Below the pieces are notes generated by a model that was given only the letters and a program-made list of their open reading frames with translations, made no database searches and was not told where the DNA came from. Both the position numbers and the translations under genes were made by a program. This document shows positions 16,341 to 22,813 of a stretch of DNA of 49,817 nucleotides, one piece after another. This DNA is from an uncultured bacterium. GTDB taxonomy: Bacteria > Verrucomicrobiota > Kiritimatiellia > RFP12 > UBA1067. Position 1 is the stretch's first letter. Every line of letters starts with the position of its first letter. The stretch is from NCBI GenBank assembly GCA_902779865.1, contig CACZDG010000008.1, positions 1 through 49,817 on the forward strand. Reading direction: 5' to 3'.

Positions 16341-16960
16341 TTCTTCGCGCCCCCTTTCGCGGCGGCGGCGGTGTTGACGCCCCTAACCGGCCACTCGAAC
16401 ACGAACGTGGCAGACTGTTCGTCGGGCTCCTTCTGCGTCTTGAGGGAAAAGGCCTCAAGCGAGACAAGCGGAAGCTTCTTTTCGACGCGCATCAGGAACG
16501 AGATTATCCTGGCGTACGATCCCGTACAGGTGAGACGTATCGGCTTACGCGCATAAAGCTGGGTGGCCTGCGGCTTAGGAAGAGGCAGCAGCCGCACTGG
16601 CATCTCCGCGTAGTCGGATATCTTCAACCCCACGTCGGACGCCAACGGATCAAGCAGCGACTTTGCGCGCATGGCGTACGATCCGAGCATAGGTTCGAGA
16701 AGCGCGGAAAGGTACACCTTGCGTTCGGACTCAATTGCATCAAGGCGGCTCTTCACCTGTTCAGCGCCATTCAGGTCGCGCACCATGGCGCTCTGCTGGG
16801 CCTGCATGCCAGAGAGATCGCTCTGGGCCTTCACAAGCGCAGACTGTGAAGGCTGCACACAGAACATGTAGATGACCACGGCCACGACGCCAATCGCCAA
16901 CGCCTGGAACAGCGCGCGCTTCATCGGCGCGGACGGGTCTTGCTGGACGCGTTCGCTCAT
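16337..16960 (-). CDS. pilO: Type IV pilus inner-membrane protein PilO
   Basis: 207 aa from ATG 16960, which overlaps the pilN stop as ATGA; an ATG 24 bp upstream in the same frame is within pilN and less likely. One transmembrane helix (LFQALAIGVVAVVIYMFCV) is followed by a periplasmic coiled coil (about 40-85) and a ferredoxin-like domain (about 125-200). This is the PilO architecture. It pairs with PilN to align the inner-membrane platform with PilQ through PilP. The stop overlaps the pilP start, also as ATGA, indicating tight translational coupling. Confidence 0.85.
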   Translation of the reverse strand: MSERVQQDPSAPMKRALFQALAIGVVAVVIYMFCVQPSQSALVKAQSDLSGMQAQQSAMVRDLNGAEQVKSRLDAIESERKVYLSALLEPMLGSYAMRAKSLLDPLASDVGLKISDYAEMPVRLLPLPKPQATQLYARKPIRLTCTGSYARIISFLMRVEKKLPLVSLEAFSLKTQKEPDEQSATFVFEWPVRGVNTAAAAKGGAKK

Positions 16961-17655
16961 TTCTCGAACCTCCTCTCCACGCAACGGTACTCCACGTCGA
17001 ATGAAAGCAGACGCAGCCCGTGCTCGTCAGGCGTGGCATCCTGTTGGAACGAGCGCACGCGCGGGCTCATCTGATCGCCCGGCGCGTCCTTTGCCACGAT
17101 GAGGAAGTTCGTGAACGCAGGCTCCGCCAGCGACTTCATCAGCTGCTCGACTGGCGTCTCGCGCGGAGTGCGTCCAACGATGCGCAGCGCAACGCGCTCG
17201 ACTGTGCCCGTAGGCCCCAGCAGTGGTCTCACGGTCGGACCCGGCTTCGCCCCCGGCGGCAGCAACTGCTGCGCGGCGGGTTCCGGAATCTCCAGCGACA
17301 TCAACTGCACGCCTTCGGGCACGACGTTCGCAAGCTCCTTGAACAGCGATCCGTACGTCCTGCGTCCGCCGGCGTACATCTTGAGCTGGTCAAGCTCGGC
17401 CTGCATTTCCCGGGCGTTCCCCATCTGCTTGAGGATGCCGGAATGCTCGTTCTTCTTAGCGTCAAGGTCGTTCCGCAGCGACGTCACCTGCGTCTTCGCA
17501 AGAATCAGCTGTCCCGCGACGACGCCCCACCACACAAGGCAGCCGAGGCACGCGAGCAACGCTAAAATCGGAAGCATCACTCGCAACCGCACTGGCGACG
17601 ACGACTGTCGTTCGTTGTCGCGAAGTAAATTCAAATGGAGTTTAGGCGCTGTCAT
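16957..17655 (-). CDS. pilN: Type IV pilus inner-membrane protein PilN
   Basis: 232 aa. The N-terminal cytoplasmic LHLNLLRDNER resembles the conserved PilN 'INLLP' peptide that docks on PilM. A single transmembrane segment (LPILALLACLGCLVWWGVVA), a coiled coil (about 55-95) and a periplasmic domain including ELANVVPEGVQLMSLEIPEP follow. PilN-type proteins form the PilNO heterodimer of the alignment complex. The start overlaps the pilM stop and the end overlaps pilO, both as ATGA. Confidence 0.87.
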   Translation of the reverse strand: MTAPKLHLNLLRDNERQSSSPVRLRVMLPILALLACLGCLVWWGVVAGQLILAKTQVTSLRNDLDAKKNEHSGILKQMGNAREMQAELDQLKMYAGGRRTYGSLFKELANVVPEGVQLMSLEIPEPAAQQLLPPGAKPGPTVRPLLGPTGTVERVALRIVGRTPRETPVEQLMKSLAEPAFTNFLIVAKDAPGDQMSPRVRSFQQDATPDEHGLRLLSFDVEYRCVERRFEK

Positions 17656-18848
17656 GCATTGTCCTCCATTGCGGCGCGAGCGGCACCGAGCGCGGCAAGG
17701 AACGCCTGCGACTTCGACGGCGTGAGCGCGGCGAATTCCTCGTCTTTCGCAGGCAACGAAAGCCCCTTGAACACGGACGGCGAAACAAGCGGGATGCTCA
17801 ACGCCTCCTCGGACATCTGGCTCCAGTAGCGCGCGCCTGACGGCATGCCCATTATGAAGACTTTGTCAATGTGCAGGTTGTGGCGGCTGCGCAGGTAGTC
17901 GAGCGAAATCTCCAGCTGCTGCAGTACGGGACGCACGAACGGCTCCATCGCGCTGCGAGGATCGATGAGCGCGTCGTCGAGGATTTCGTCCACCATTTCC
18001 TCGTCGAGGCCTAGACGCAGCTTCACACCCTCGCGCAGCATCTCCCAGCCGGCCACGCCGGGGCACGATCTGAAAAGGATCAGGCGTCCGTCTTTGTATC
18101 CGGCGAGATAGACCGCAGTGCGCATCACGTAAATCGCAAACGCCGTGCCACCGGCCGCGACGAACTCAGGTTGCTCGCAAAGCGAGGCGAGAAGCGCAGA
18201 CGGCAGGGTCTGTATCGACGCCGCCGTGGGACGACGCCCCTCCGGCAACAAATGCGCCAACCACGTAACCTGATATTCCGGCAAACCAGCCTGAACAACG
18301 AACGGATTCTCCACAAGCGGCTGCATCACGAAACGCACACCGTCGGAACTGGCGGGGACACCAGGTTTGACGTCCACGGCCTTGTCACCAGCGGTACTTG
18401 GCGCGGACGCAGGTGCGAGCGCGACCGGCTTTTTCTCAAGGCGGCGAACACCCAATTTGCGGGGCGGGGGCGTGGAGGATACCCTAGGGGCGGTCTGCAC
18501 GAGATCCGCAGTCAGCGCGTCCGGCGTGGTCTGCCTGGTGAACGCATGCGGAGAAATGACGGCCAACGCCGCACTTGGCGCCTGAAAAGCCTGAGGAAGA
18601 GACCATGCCATCTGCCCCTTGTTCGCCTCGTCCCATGAATCCGGCAACGGCTCCAGCGGCGCAGGTATGAAACCCGCTGCTGCAACGTGCCAGCCGCTTT
18701 TCTTGTGGACGAGACGTACGGCGGGGCACCCACGCGCATCGCCGCCGTTCAGCACGACACCGGTGACGTCGGTCAAGGCTTTCCTTCCACCGCCAAGGCG
18801 TGAAAAGTCTATCTCTACCGTCTTCGTCTTTGTAAGTTGCAATTTCAT
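17652..18848 (-). CDS. pilM: PilM-like actin-fold pilus assembly protein
   Basis: 398 aa, first gene of the pilMNOPQ operon. The middle and C-terminal parts match the actin-like PilM/GspL cytoplasmic fold: EYQVTWLAHLLPEG, then FRSCPGVAGWEMLREGVKLR and VLQQLEISLDYLRSRH, with a final glycine-containing ALGAARAAM helix. Residues about 110-170 are a Pro/Ala-rich linker not seen in classical PilM (about 350 aa). PilM binds the N-terminal peptide of PilN in the cytoplasm and connects to the PilB ATPase. The assignment relies on fold-level resemblance plus gene order. Its ATG lies only 9 bp from a good -10 box, implying an almost leaderless mRNA. Confidence 0.8.
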   Translation of the reverse strand: MKLQLTKTKTVEIDFSRLGGGRKALTDVTGVVLNGGDARGCPAVRLVHKKSGWHVAAAGFIPAPLEPLPDSWDEANKGQMAWSLPQAFQAPSAALAVISPHAFTRQTTPDALTADLVQTAPRVSSTPPPRKLGVRRLEKKPVALAPASAPSTAGDKAVDVKPGVPASSDGVRFVMQPLVENPFVVQAGLPEYQVTWLAHLLPEGRRPTAASIQTLPSALLASLCEQPEFVAAGGTAFAIYVMRTAVYLAGYKDGRLILFRSCPGVAGWEMLREGVKLRLGLDEEMVDEILDDALIDPRSAMEPFVRPVLQQLEISLDYLRSRHNLHIDKVFIMGMPSGARYWSQMSEEALSIPLVSPSVFKGLSLPAKDEEFAALTPSKSQAFLAALGAARAAMEDNA

Positions 18849-18857
18849 CTGCAGTAA

Positions 18858-18886
18858 ATATTAGCATAATCCATGCCACCCGTCAA
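18858..18886 (-). promoter_or_regulatory. Sigma-70 promoter of the pilMNOPQ operon
   Basis: On the minus strand TTGACG (18881-18886), a 17-bp spacer and TAATAT (18858-18863). The pilM ATG (18848) lies 9 bp downstream of the -10 box, so the transcript would start at or within about 3 bases of the start codon. No ribosome site is present, in agreement with leaderless initiation. Confidence 0.65.
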
Positions 18887-18925
18887 TAAATCCTTGGTAC
18901 GAAATGTGCTGTAATTGTTTTTAAT

Positions 18926-19300
18926 ATGGATGAAGAGCCGATAACAGACATCGCAAGGCGTCTCGCCTTGGCCGAAGTGCAGGTCGAGCGCTCAAAGGTC
19001 GTGATGGAGTCCCTTGCGGGATTCTGCCACGCCTTGGGTCAGCCCGCCCAGGTACTTTTGAGCAGCATTGAATTATTGAAGATGCCCGAAACCGACCCTG
19101 ACCTGAAAAGCCAGGTTCTAGATATGTGTTACGATGCTGCCGTCGAGATACGCAGCTTACTTTCACAGATGAAAGAAAAGCGGGAATATGTTTCAGAGGC
19201 ATACCTCGCCAGCAACGCAAAGGCCGGTAGCATGATTTCACTTCAGGAATGGCGCGACAAGACCCCGCCTAAGGCGAGCTGGGATAGTAGTGGTTCGTGA
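18926..19300 (+). CDS. Small protein of unknown function with a HisKA-like helix
   Basis: 124 aa, mostly helical and soluble. The segment GFCHALGQPAQVLLSSIELL (about residues 31-50) resembles the H-box of histidine-kinase dimerisation domains (HE-L-x-P-L spacing, followed by LL), and two long amphipathic helices flank it. There is no ATP-binding domain. The gene is divergent from pilM with 77 bp between the two starts. No ribosome site precedes the ATG. It could be a phosphotransfer or inhibitor protein, or a coincidental helix; function is not assigned. Confidence 0.6.
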   Translation: MDEEPITDIARRLALAEVQVERSKVVMESLAGFCHALGQPAQVLLSSIELLKMPETDPDLKSQVLDMCYDAAVEIRSLLSQMKEKREYVSEAYLASNAKAGSMISLQEWRDKTPPKASWDSSGS

Positions 19301-19316
19301 TTCGTGGTTAGAGTGC

Positions 19317-19357
19317 AAACCTCACCTATTTGTGGTTTTGGCAAATAGCGGAGGTTT
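19317..19357. terminator. Hairpin between convergent genes, possible bidirectional terminator
   Basis: AAACCTC (19317-19323) pairs with GAGGTTT (19351-19357), and inside it CTATTTG (19326-19332) pairs with CAAATAG (19342-19348). It sits exactly between the stop of the small plus-strand gene and the stop of the minus-strand TPR gene. There is no strong T-run, so intrinsic termination is uncertain. Confidence 0.5.
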
Positions 19358-20172
19358 CATCTTCTTGCTTCCAACATGCGCTCAATGGCATGGGTGGTTG
19401 GGTGATTAGGTGCAAATCGACGCGCCGCATTCAATAAAACGGTAAGTTTCTGCGTATCGTTTCGGTGTCTCGCCGAATCGGCAAGATACCCCAAGGCACT
19501 AAAAAGCGGAAGCTCATCGCTTTCTTCCAGTTCCTTTTTATCTTCGGCAAGTTCAAGTACCTTGTGGAACATTGCCTCGGATTTCGCCTGATCTCGCGTT
19601 GCCTCCGCACGGTAGGCGCGTCCCAGCACACACGCCATTTCCAATGACTCCGGGTTGAGTCGTTGCCCTTCAGTTGCGATTCGCAGTGCCAATGCCTCAT
19701 CTTTCATGAGGTGCGAGGCCGAATACCACGCCGTGCTCCACGCATCTATGTTGTGCGGGTCGGACTTGACCGCAACCCAGAACCACGGCATCATCTCCAC
19801 AGCCTTGCCGCCGTCAAGATGTCGGTCAATCTCTGGCGCACGGACGTGGGCGTTAATCCAACGCCAGGGATCGAACGATTCCGTTTCGTTGTCGTGATCC
19901 TCTTCCGCATGATGTTCATGGTCGTGATGGGCATGTTCATGGTCGTGATGGTCGTGCAGATGATGACAGTCCATATCCACGCCGCCGTGGAAGTAACTAT
20001 CCGCCTCATGCACCATCGCCCCCGAAATATCCTTCTTGGCATCGCCCAACAGCACGGACAACATATCTCCGCCCGCAATCGCCTGCGGCATCTGCGCGGG
20101 GGCGACTTGCGACAGCACCCACACAAGTACCCCAAGCACCGCAAGTGCGCCGTATGGAATCAGCCGTTTCAC
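19357..20172 (-). CDS. Membrane-anchored TPR protein with a histidine-rich segment
   Basis: 271 aa. Residues 1-24 form a signal anchor (LIPYGALAVLGVLVWVLSQV). Residues 69-92 are almost all His, Asp and Glu (HHLHDHHDHEHAHHDHEHH), a likely Zn/Ni/Cu-binding stretch. The remaining 170 residues are helical TPR-like repeats (FWVAVKSDPHNIDAWSTAWY, GQRLNPESLEMACVLGRAY). The start overlaps the permease stop as ATGA, so it is the third gene of an ABC exporter operon. It could scaffold or sense metal for the transporter on the outer face of the membrane. The metal link is inference from composition. Confidence 0.75.
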   Translation of the reverse strand: MKRLIPYGALAVLGVLVWVLSQVAPAQMPQAIAGGDMLSVLLGDAKKDISGAMVHEADSYFHGGVDMDCHHLHDHHDHEHAHHDHEHHAEEDHDNETESFDPWRWINAHVRAPEIDRHLDGGKAVEMMPWFWVAVKSDPHNIDAWSTAWYSASHLMKDEALALRIATEGQRLNPESLEMACVLGRAYRAEATRDQAKSEAMFHKVLELAEDKKELEESDELPLFSALGYLADSARHRNDTQKLTVLLNAARRFAPNHPTTHAIERMLEARR

Positions 20173-20951
20173 AGGCGTTTCCTTTTAAAGAGGAAGTGCG
20201 CGAGAAACAGCAACACCGCCGAATAGACCACGCCGTAGCCGACCACGGCCAGAAACACCCCCGCTTCCACGCCGCCCCAGCCGTGTACGAGCCGCTGGCG
20301 CATGTCGAAGAACTCCACATGCGGCGCAATCCAATAGAAGGCGTTCACAAGCCACCGCAACACGCCAGACACATTCTCAGCGTAATCGGGAAGGTGTCGT
20401 CCAAAGAAGAACATGGACGGGAAGAGAATGGCAAGAAGGGTCGTGCTTGCAGAAGGCGTCAGCAGAAACGACCCCTCCACTGCCGCCGCCACTGCGAGTG
20501 CCGCGAACAGCGCGTGCAGTATGAACGCCTGGAAGAAACAAACAGTTAGGCACTCGCCCCCGCGCAGCAGAGATGCCCCCGCCCACAGGGCATAGAAGAA
20601 CGCGAGCGCGGACCACGAAGCCGTCACCGCTCCCAGATACTTCCCCACGAGCAGCTCCCCACGCGAAACGGGCTTCGCCAGAAGCGGATAGACAGTTCGG
20701 TTAGCGAATTCGCTCGTGAAGAGGCGTCCCCCGATGCCCAGGGCGATGAAGAGCGAATAACCCCACACGAGCAGAAGCGCCACCTCATCGAAATAGCGCG
20801 TCGCGCCGGACGCCCCAAACGGACGCGCCAGCGAAAGCGGCACGAGTAGCACGAGGGACAGGACCAGCAGCGCGAACATATCGTTCCGGCGCCACAGTTC
20901 AAGCAGGGACAACTTCACGAGCGCACCGATGCGTCTCATCGAGCCCTTCAT
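20169..20951 (-). CDS. ABC transporter permease (ABC-2 type)
   Basis: 260 aa with about six hydrophobic segments. The N-terminal LELWRRNDMFALLVLSLVLL and the following GRLFTSEFANRTVYPLLAKP, then RGELLVGKYLGA, are characteristic of ABC-2/NosY-like permeases. The upstream ATPase overlaps by an ATGA and the downstream TPR gene likewise. Such pairs export lipids, polysaccharides, peptides or drugs, or support copper-site maturation (NosFY). The substrate here is unknown. Confidence 0.85.
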   Translation of the reverse strand: MKGSMRRIGALVKLSLLELWRRNDMFALLVLSLVLLVPLSLARPFGASGATRYFDEVALLLVWGYSLFIALGIGGRLFTSEFANRTVYPLLAKPVSRGELLVGKYLGAVTASWSALAFFYALWAGASLLRGGECLTVCFFQAFILHALFAALAVAAAVEGSFLLTPSASTTLLAILFPSMFFFGRHLPDYAENVSGVLRWLVNAFYWIAPHVEFFDMRQRLVHGWGGVEAGVFLAVVGYGVVYSAVLLFLAHFLFKRKRL

Positions 20952-21679
20952 GCCACGCCCCCTTTCTCCAGAACGTCGAGGAAAAGCCGCTCAAGGTTGC
21001 CGCCTCCATCGCCCGCAAGACGATCCACGGGGCCGTGGTAGATGCATCGCCCTTTCTTCATTATTGCCACGTTGTCACACAAGAGCTCCGTCTCTCCCAA
21101 TTCGTGCGAGGAGAAGAAGATTGACTTGCCTTGATCGCGCAGCTTCTTCAGCAGATTGCGAAAATGGATGCGTGCGAGTGGGTCGAGCCCGGTGAACGGC
21201 TCGTCGAGAATAAGCAGATCGGGATCGTTCAGGAGCGCCTGCGCGATGCCGGCGCGCTGGAGCATTCCCTTGGAGTATGTCTTGAGCGGACGCTTCGCCG
21301 CCTCCACGAGCTCCACCTCTTCCAACAATTCGTCCGTGCGCGCCTTGACGGTTTGCTTGTCCATTCCACACACGCCGCCGTAGAAGGACAGCAGTTCGCG
21401 CACGTTGAGATAGGGATAGTAGTAGGCAATCTCCGGCATGTAGCCGATGCGCGCGCGCGTGGCGGACACGGTCGGATCGCCACCGAACAAACGCACTGTG
21501 CCGGATGTCGGACGAATAAGCCCGATCAGCATCTTGATGGTCGTGGTCTTGCCAGCTCCGTTCGTGCCGAGAAAACCCGTCACCTCACCCTTCCCCAGCG
21601 AAAGCGTGAGGTTGTCAACGGCCTTCAGCGACCCGAACGACCGGCTGACGCCATCCAACTCAAAAACCTTGTCTTCCAT
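20948..21679 (-). CDS. ABC transporter ATP-binding protein
   Basis: 243 aa, a standard single nucleotide-binding domain. Walker A is GTNGAGKTT (about residues 38-46), the signature is YSKGMLQR (about 137-144), Walker B is LLILDEPFTGLD (about 155-166) and the switch His is in SSHE. The sequence is of the CcmA/NosF-type subfamily that pairs with ABC-2 permeases, and the permease gene follows with an ATGA overlap. The gene heads a three-gene operon whose promoter carries two GGTTTG..AAACC palindromes. Confidence 0.92.
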   Translation of the reverse strand: MEDKVFELDGVSRSFGSLKAVDNLTLSLGKGEVTGFLGTNGAGKTTTIKMLIGLIRPTSGTVRLFGGDPTVSATRARIGYMPEIAYYYPYLNVRELLSFYGGVCGMDKQTVKARTDELLEEVELVEAAKRPLKTYSKGMLQRAGIAQALLNDPDLLILDEPFTGLDPLARIHFRNLLKKLRDQGKSIFFSSHELGETELLCDNVAIMKKGRCIYHGPVDRLAGDGGGNLERLFLDVLEKGGVA

Positions 21680-21681
21680 AA

Positions 21682-21732
21682 TAGGGTTTGCAAACCATAC
21701 GAAAAGCCTTTTTATGTGGTTTGAAAACCCTA
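21682..21732. promoter_or_regulatory. Operator-like palindrome pair (33-bp centre spacing) before the ABC operon
   Basis: TAGGGTTTGCAAACCA (21682-21697), containing the perfect palindrome GGTTTGCAAACC, and TGGTTTGAAAACCCTA (21717-21732) are near-identical inverted copies (15 of 16 bases). Their centres (21690.5 and 21723.5) are exactly 33 bp apart. One covers the expected transcription start and the other ends next to the ATG, the geometry of a repressor pair. Confidence 0.75.
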
Positions 21733-21734
21733 CA

Positions 21735-21763
21735 AGTATAGCACATTACACATGCGCTTTCAA
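21735..21763 (-). promoter_or_regulatory. Sigma-70 promoter of the ABC exporter operon
   Basis: Minus strand TTGAAA (21758-21763), a 17-bp spacer and TATACT (21735-21740). Start expected near 21728, giving a leader of about 50 bases that contains both palindromes. Confidence 0.7.
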
Positions 21764-21990
21764 GAATCTACAGATAAGAACCAAAATCCTGGGCGCATCT
21801 GCGTTTTTCACCCATACGTATTGGGATTTGGAAACAACCATGACAACTTTCAAGAACAACATTATCCTGCGGGCGCACCTTGAACATTCAGAATCGTGAT
21901 AGTTTGAGGGTCGGCAAATGGGCGCGGGCGAGTTAGCCCGCGCGCCAAAGGCAAGTTGTTTCAATGAGTTGTTTCCAATTATCAGAATGC
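21764..21990. other. Intergenic region with a GC-rich palindrome
   Basis: No gene is supported here. A hairpin with arms GGCGCGGGC (21921-21929) and GCCCGCGCGCC (21936-21946) around GAGTTA is present downstream of the PH-like gene; it may act as that gene's terminator or be a degenerate relative of the palindromic elements in this window. It lacks the GGTAGGG flank. Confidence 0.5.
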
Positions 21991-22656
21991 TCAGGTTCTG
22001 GCGCGTTCAAGAACGTCTGCGGCCACAAGCGGGTTCTGGAACGTGAAGGCACAGCGTAAGGCTACCGACTCAAATATGATCCCCCCTGGCTTCACGATGG
22101 TCTTTTTGAGGTCGGCAAAGGGGATACTGATGTCAAGATCCTTCCCCGCAAACGCAACACGCCGGTTCGTGAAATAGCAGTGCGTACGCTGGCACACATA
22201 CCCATTGCTCCGGTGTCCGGGAAACGCCACGTCGCTTGGGCACCCCACGGGACGCGAGGCCATGTTGCCTATAGACGGCGCGCTCGGCGAGCGCGCCCTA
22301 CCAGATTTCACGGCTGCGGCAATGTAAAGCGTACCCTTCTCATGGAAGAAAGCCTGCTCATCGGGATCAATGGGATTCAGCCGAACCTTCTGCGCCGGAC
22401 GCGGACGGATCGACGCCACACCACCATCGGAAAGCCATTTCTCGTATCGTTCCCTATTCTGTTTGAGACGGCGGCGAATCCGCAGTTTCACAACGATCAT
22501 GGGGATGAGCAGCCAGAAAAAGGCAAAGGTGATCGTAATGAGACCAAGCGCATGCATGAACCACGGCTTGTCAAGGTTGTCCAAGTCCTGATAGACGAAC
22601 CAGAACATCCCGCCGAGGAACACAAAGGCAATCAGTTTTCTCAATGCGTAAAGCAC
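21991..22656 (-). CDS. Two-helix membrane protein with a bacterial PH/GRAM-like domain
   Basis: 221 aa starting at GTG 22656. Two transmembrane helices occupy about residues 8-25 and 35-55, followed by a basic linker (RIRRRLKQNRERYEKW). The C-terminal part has a PH/GRAM-like strand pattern: GTLYIAAAVK, then CYFTNRRVAFAGKD and SIPFADLKKT. Between these strands lies an insertion of about 45 residues (GRARSPSAPS..VAFPGHRSNGYV). Its first part is encoded by a palindromic element also found in pilP. Such proteins are presumed membrane-associated adaptors; function unknown. An extended -10 box ends 7 bp before the GTG, implying a leaderless mRNA. Confidence 0.75.
   Translation of the reverse strand: MLYALRKLIAFVFLGGMFWFVYQDLDNLDKPWFMHALGLITITFAFFWLLIPMIVVKLRIRRRLKQNRERYEKWLSDGGVASIRPRPAQKVRLNPIDPDEQAFFHEKGTLYIAAAVKSGRARSPSAPSIGNMASRPVGCPSDVAFPGHRSNGYVCQRTHCYFTNRRVAFAGKDLDISIPFADLKKTIVKPGGIIFESVALRCAFTFQNPLVAADVLERART
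22277..22303. repeat. Palindromic element inside the PH-like gene
   Basis: Arms GGCGCGCTCG (22277-22286) and CGAGCGCGCC (22288-22297) around a single G, followed by CTACCA. It is the same element as in pilP (16237-16257) with a compensatory C/G exchange in the stem. It is read in frame as GRARSPSAP. Confidence 0.8.
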
Positions 22657-22663
22657 GGCCTTT

Positions 22664-22672
22664 ATTATACCA
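22664..22672 (-). promoter_or_regulatory. Extended -10 promoter of the PH-like gene
   Basis: Minus strand TGGTATAAT: a TATAAT box (22664-22669) with TG-N extension and no recognisable -35. The GTG start lies 7 bp downstream, where transcription would begin. Confidence 0.55.
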
Positions 22673-22711
22673 CAATTCGCCCTTTAATGCTGACACCGAT
22701 TTCAAAGTAGA

Positions 22712-22800
22712 TCGGAATGCCATAAAAAAGCCACATTCCGACCGCTTATCTCATATCGCTTGACGGAATCGGGCAAATATGATATCATTCCGACCGCTTA
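22712..22800. promoter_or_regulatory. CATTCCGA dyads around the promoter of the second ATPase gene
   Basis: TCGGAATG (22712-22719) and CATTCCGA (22734-22741) form a perfect dyad. A second, weaker dyad is CGGAAT (22764-22769) with ATTCCG (22787-22792). The 15-bp sequence CATTCCGACCGCTTA occurs twice (22734-22748 and 22786-22800). A promoter TTGACG (22760-22765), 17 bp, TATCAT (22783-22788) lies between the repeats, so the last copy covers the transcription start. This suggests autoregulated or repressed expression. Confidence 0.65.
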
Positions 22801-22813
22801 CGGAGAAAAAATT

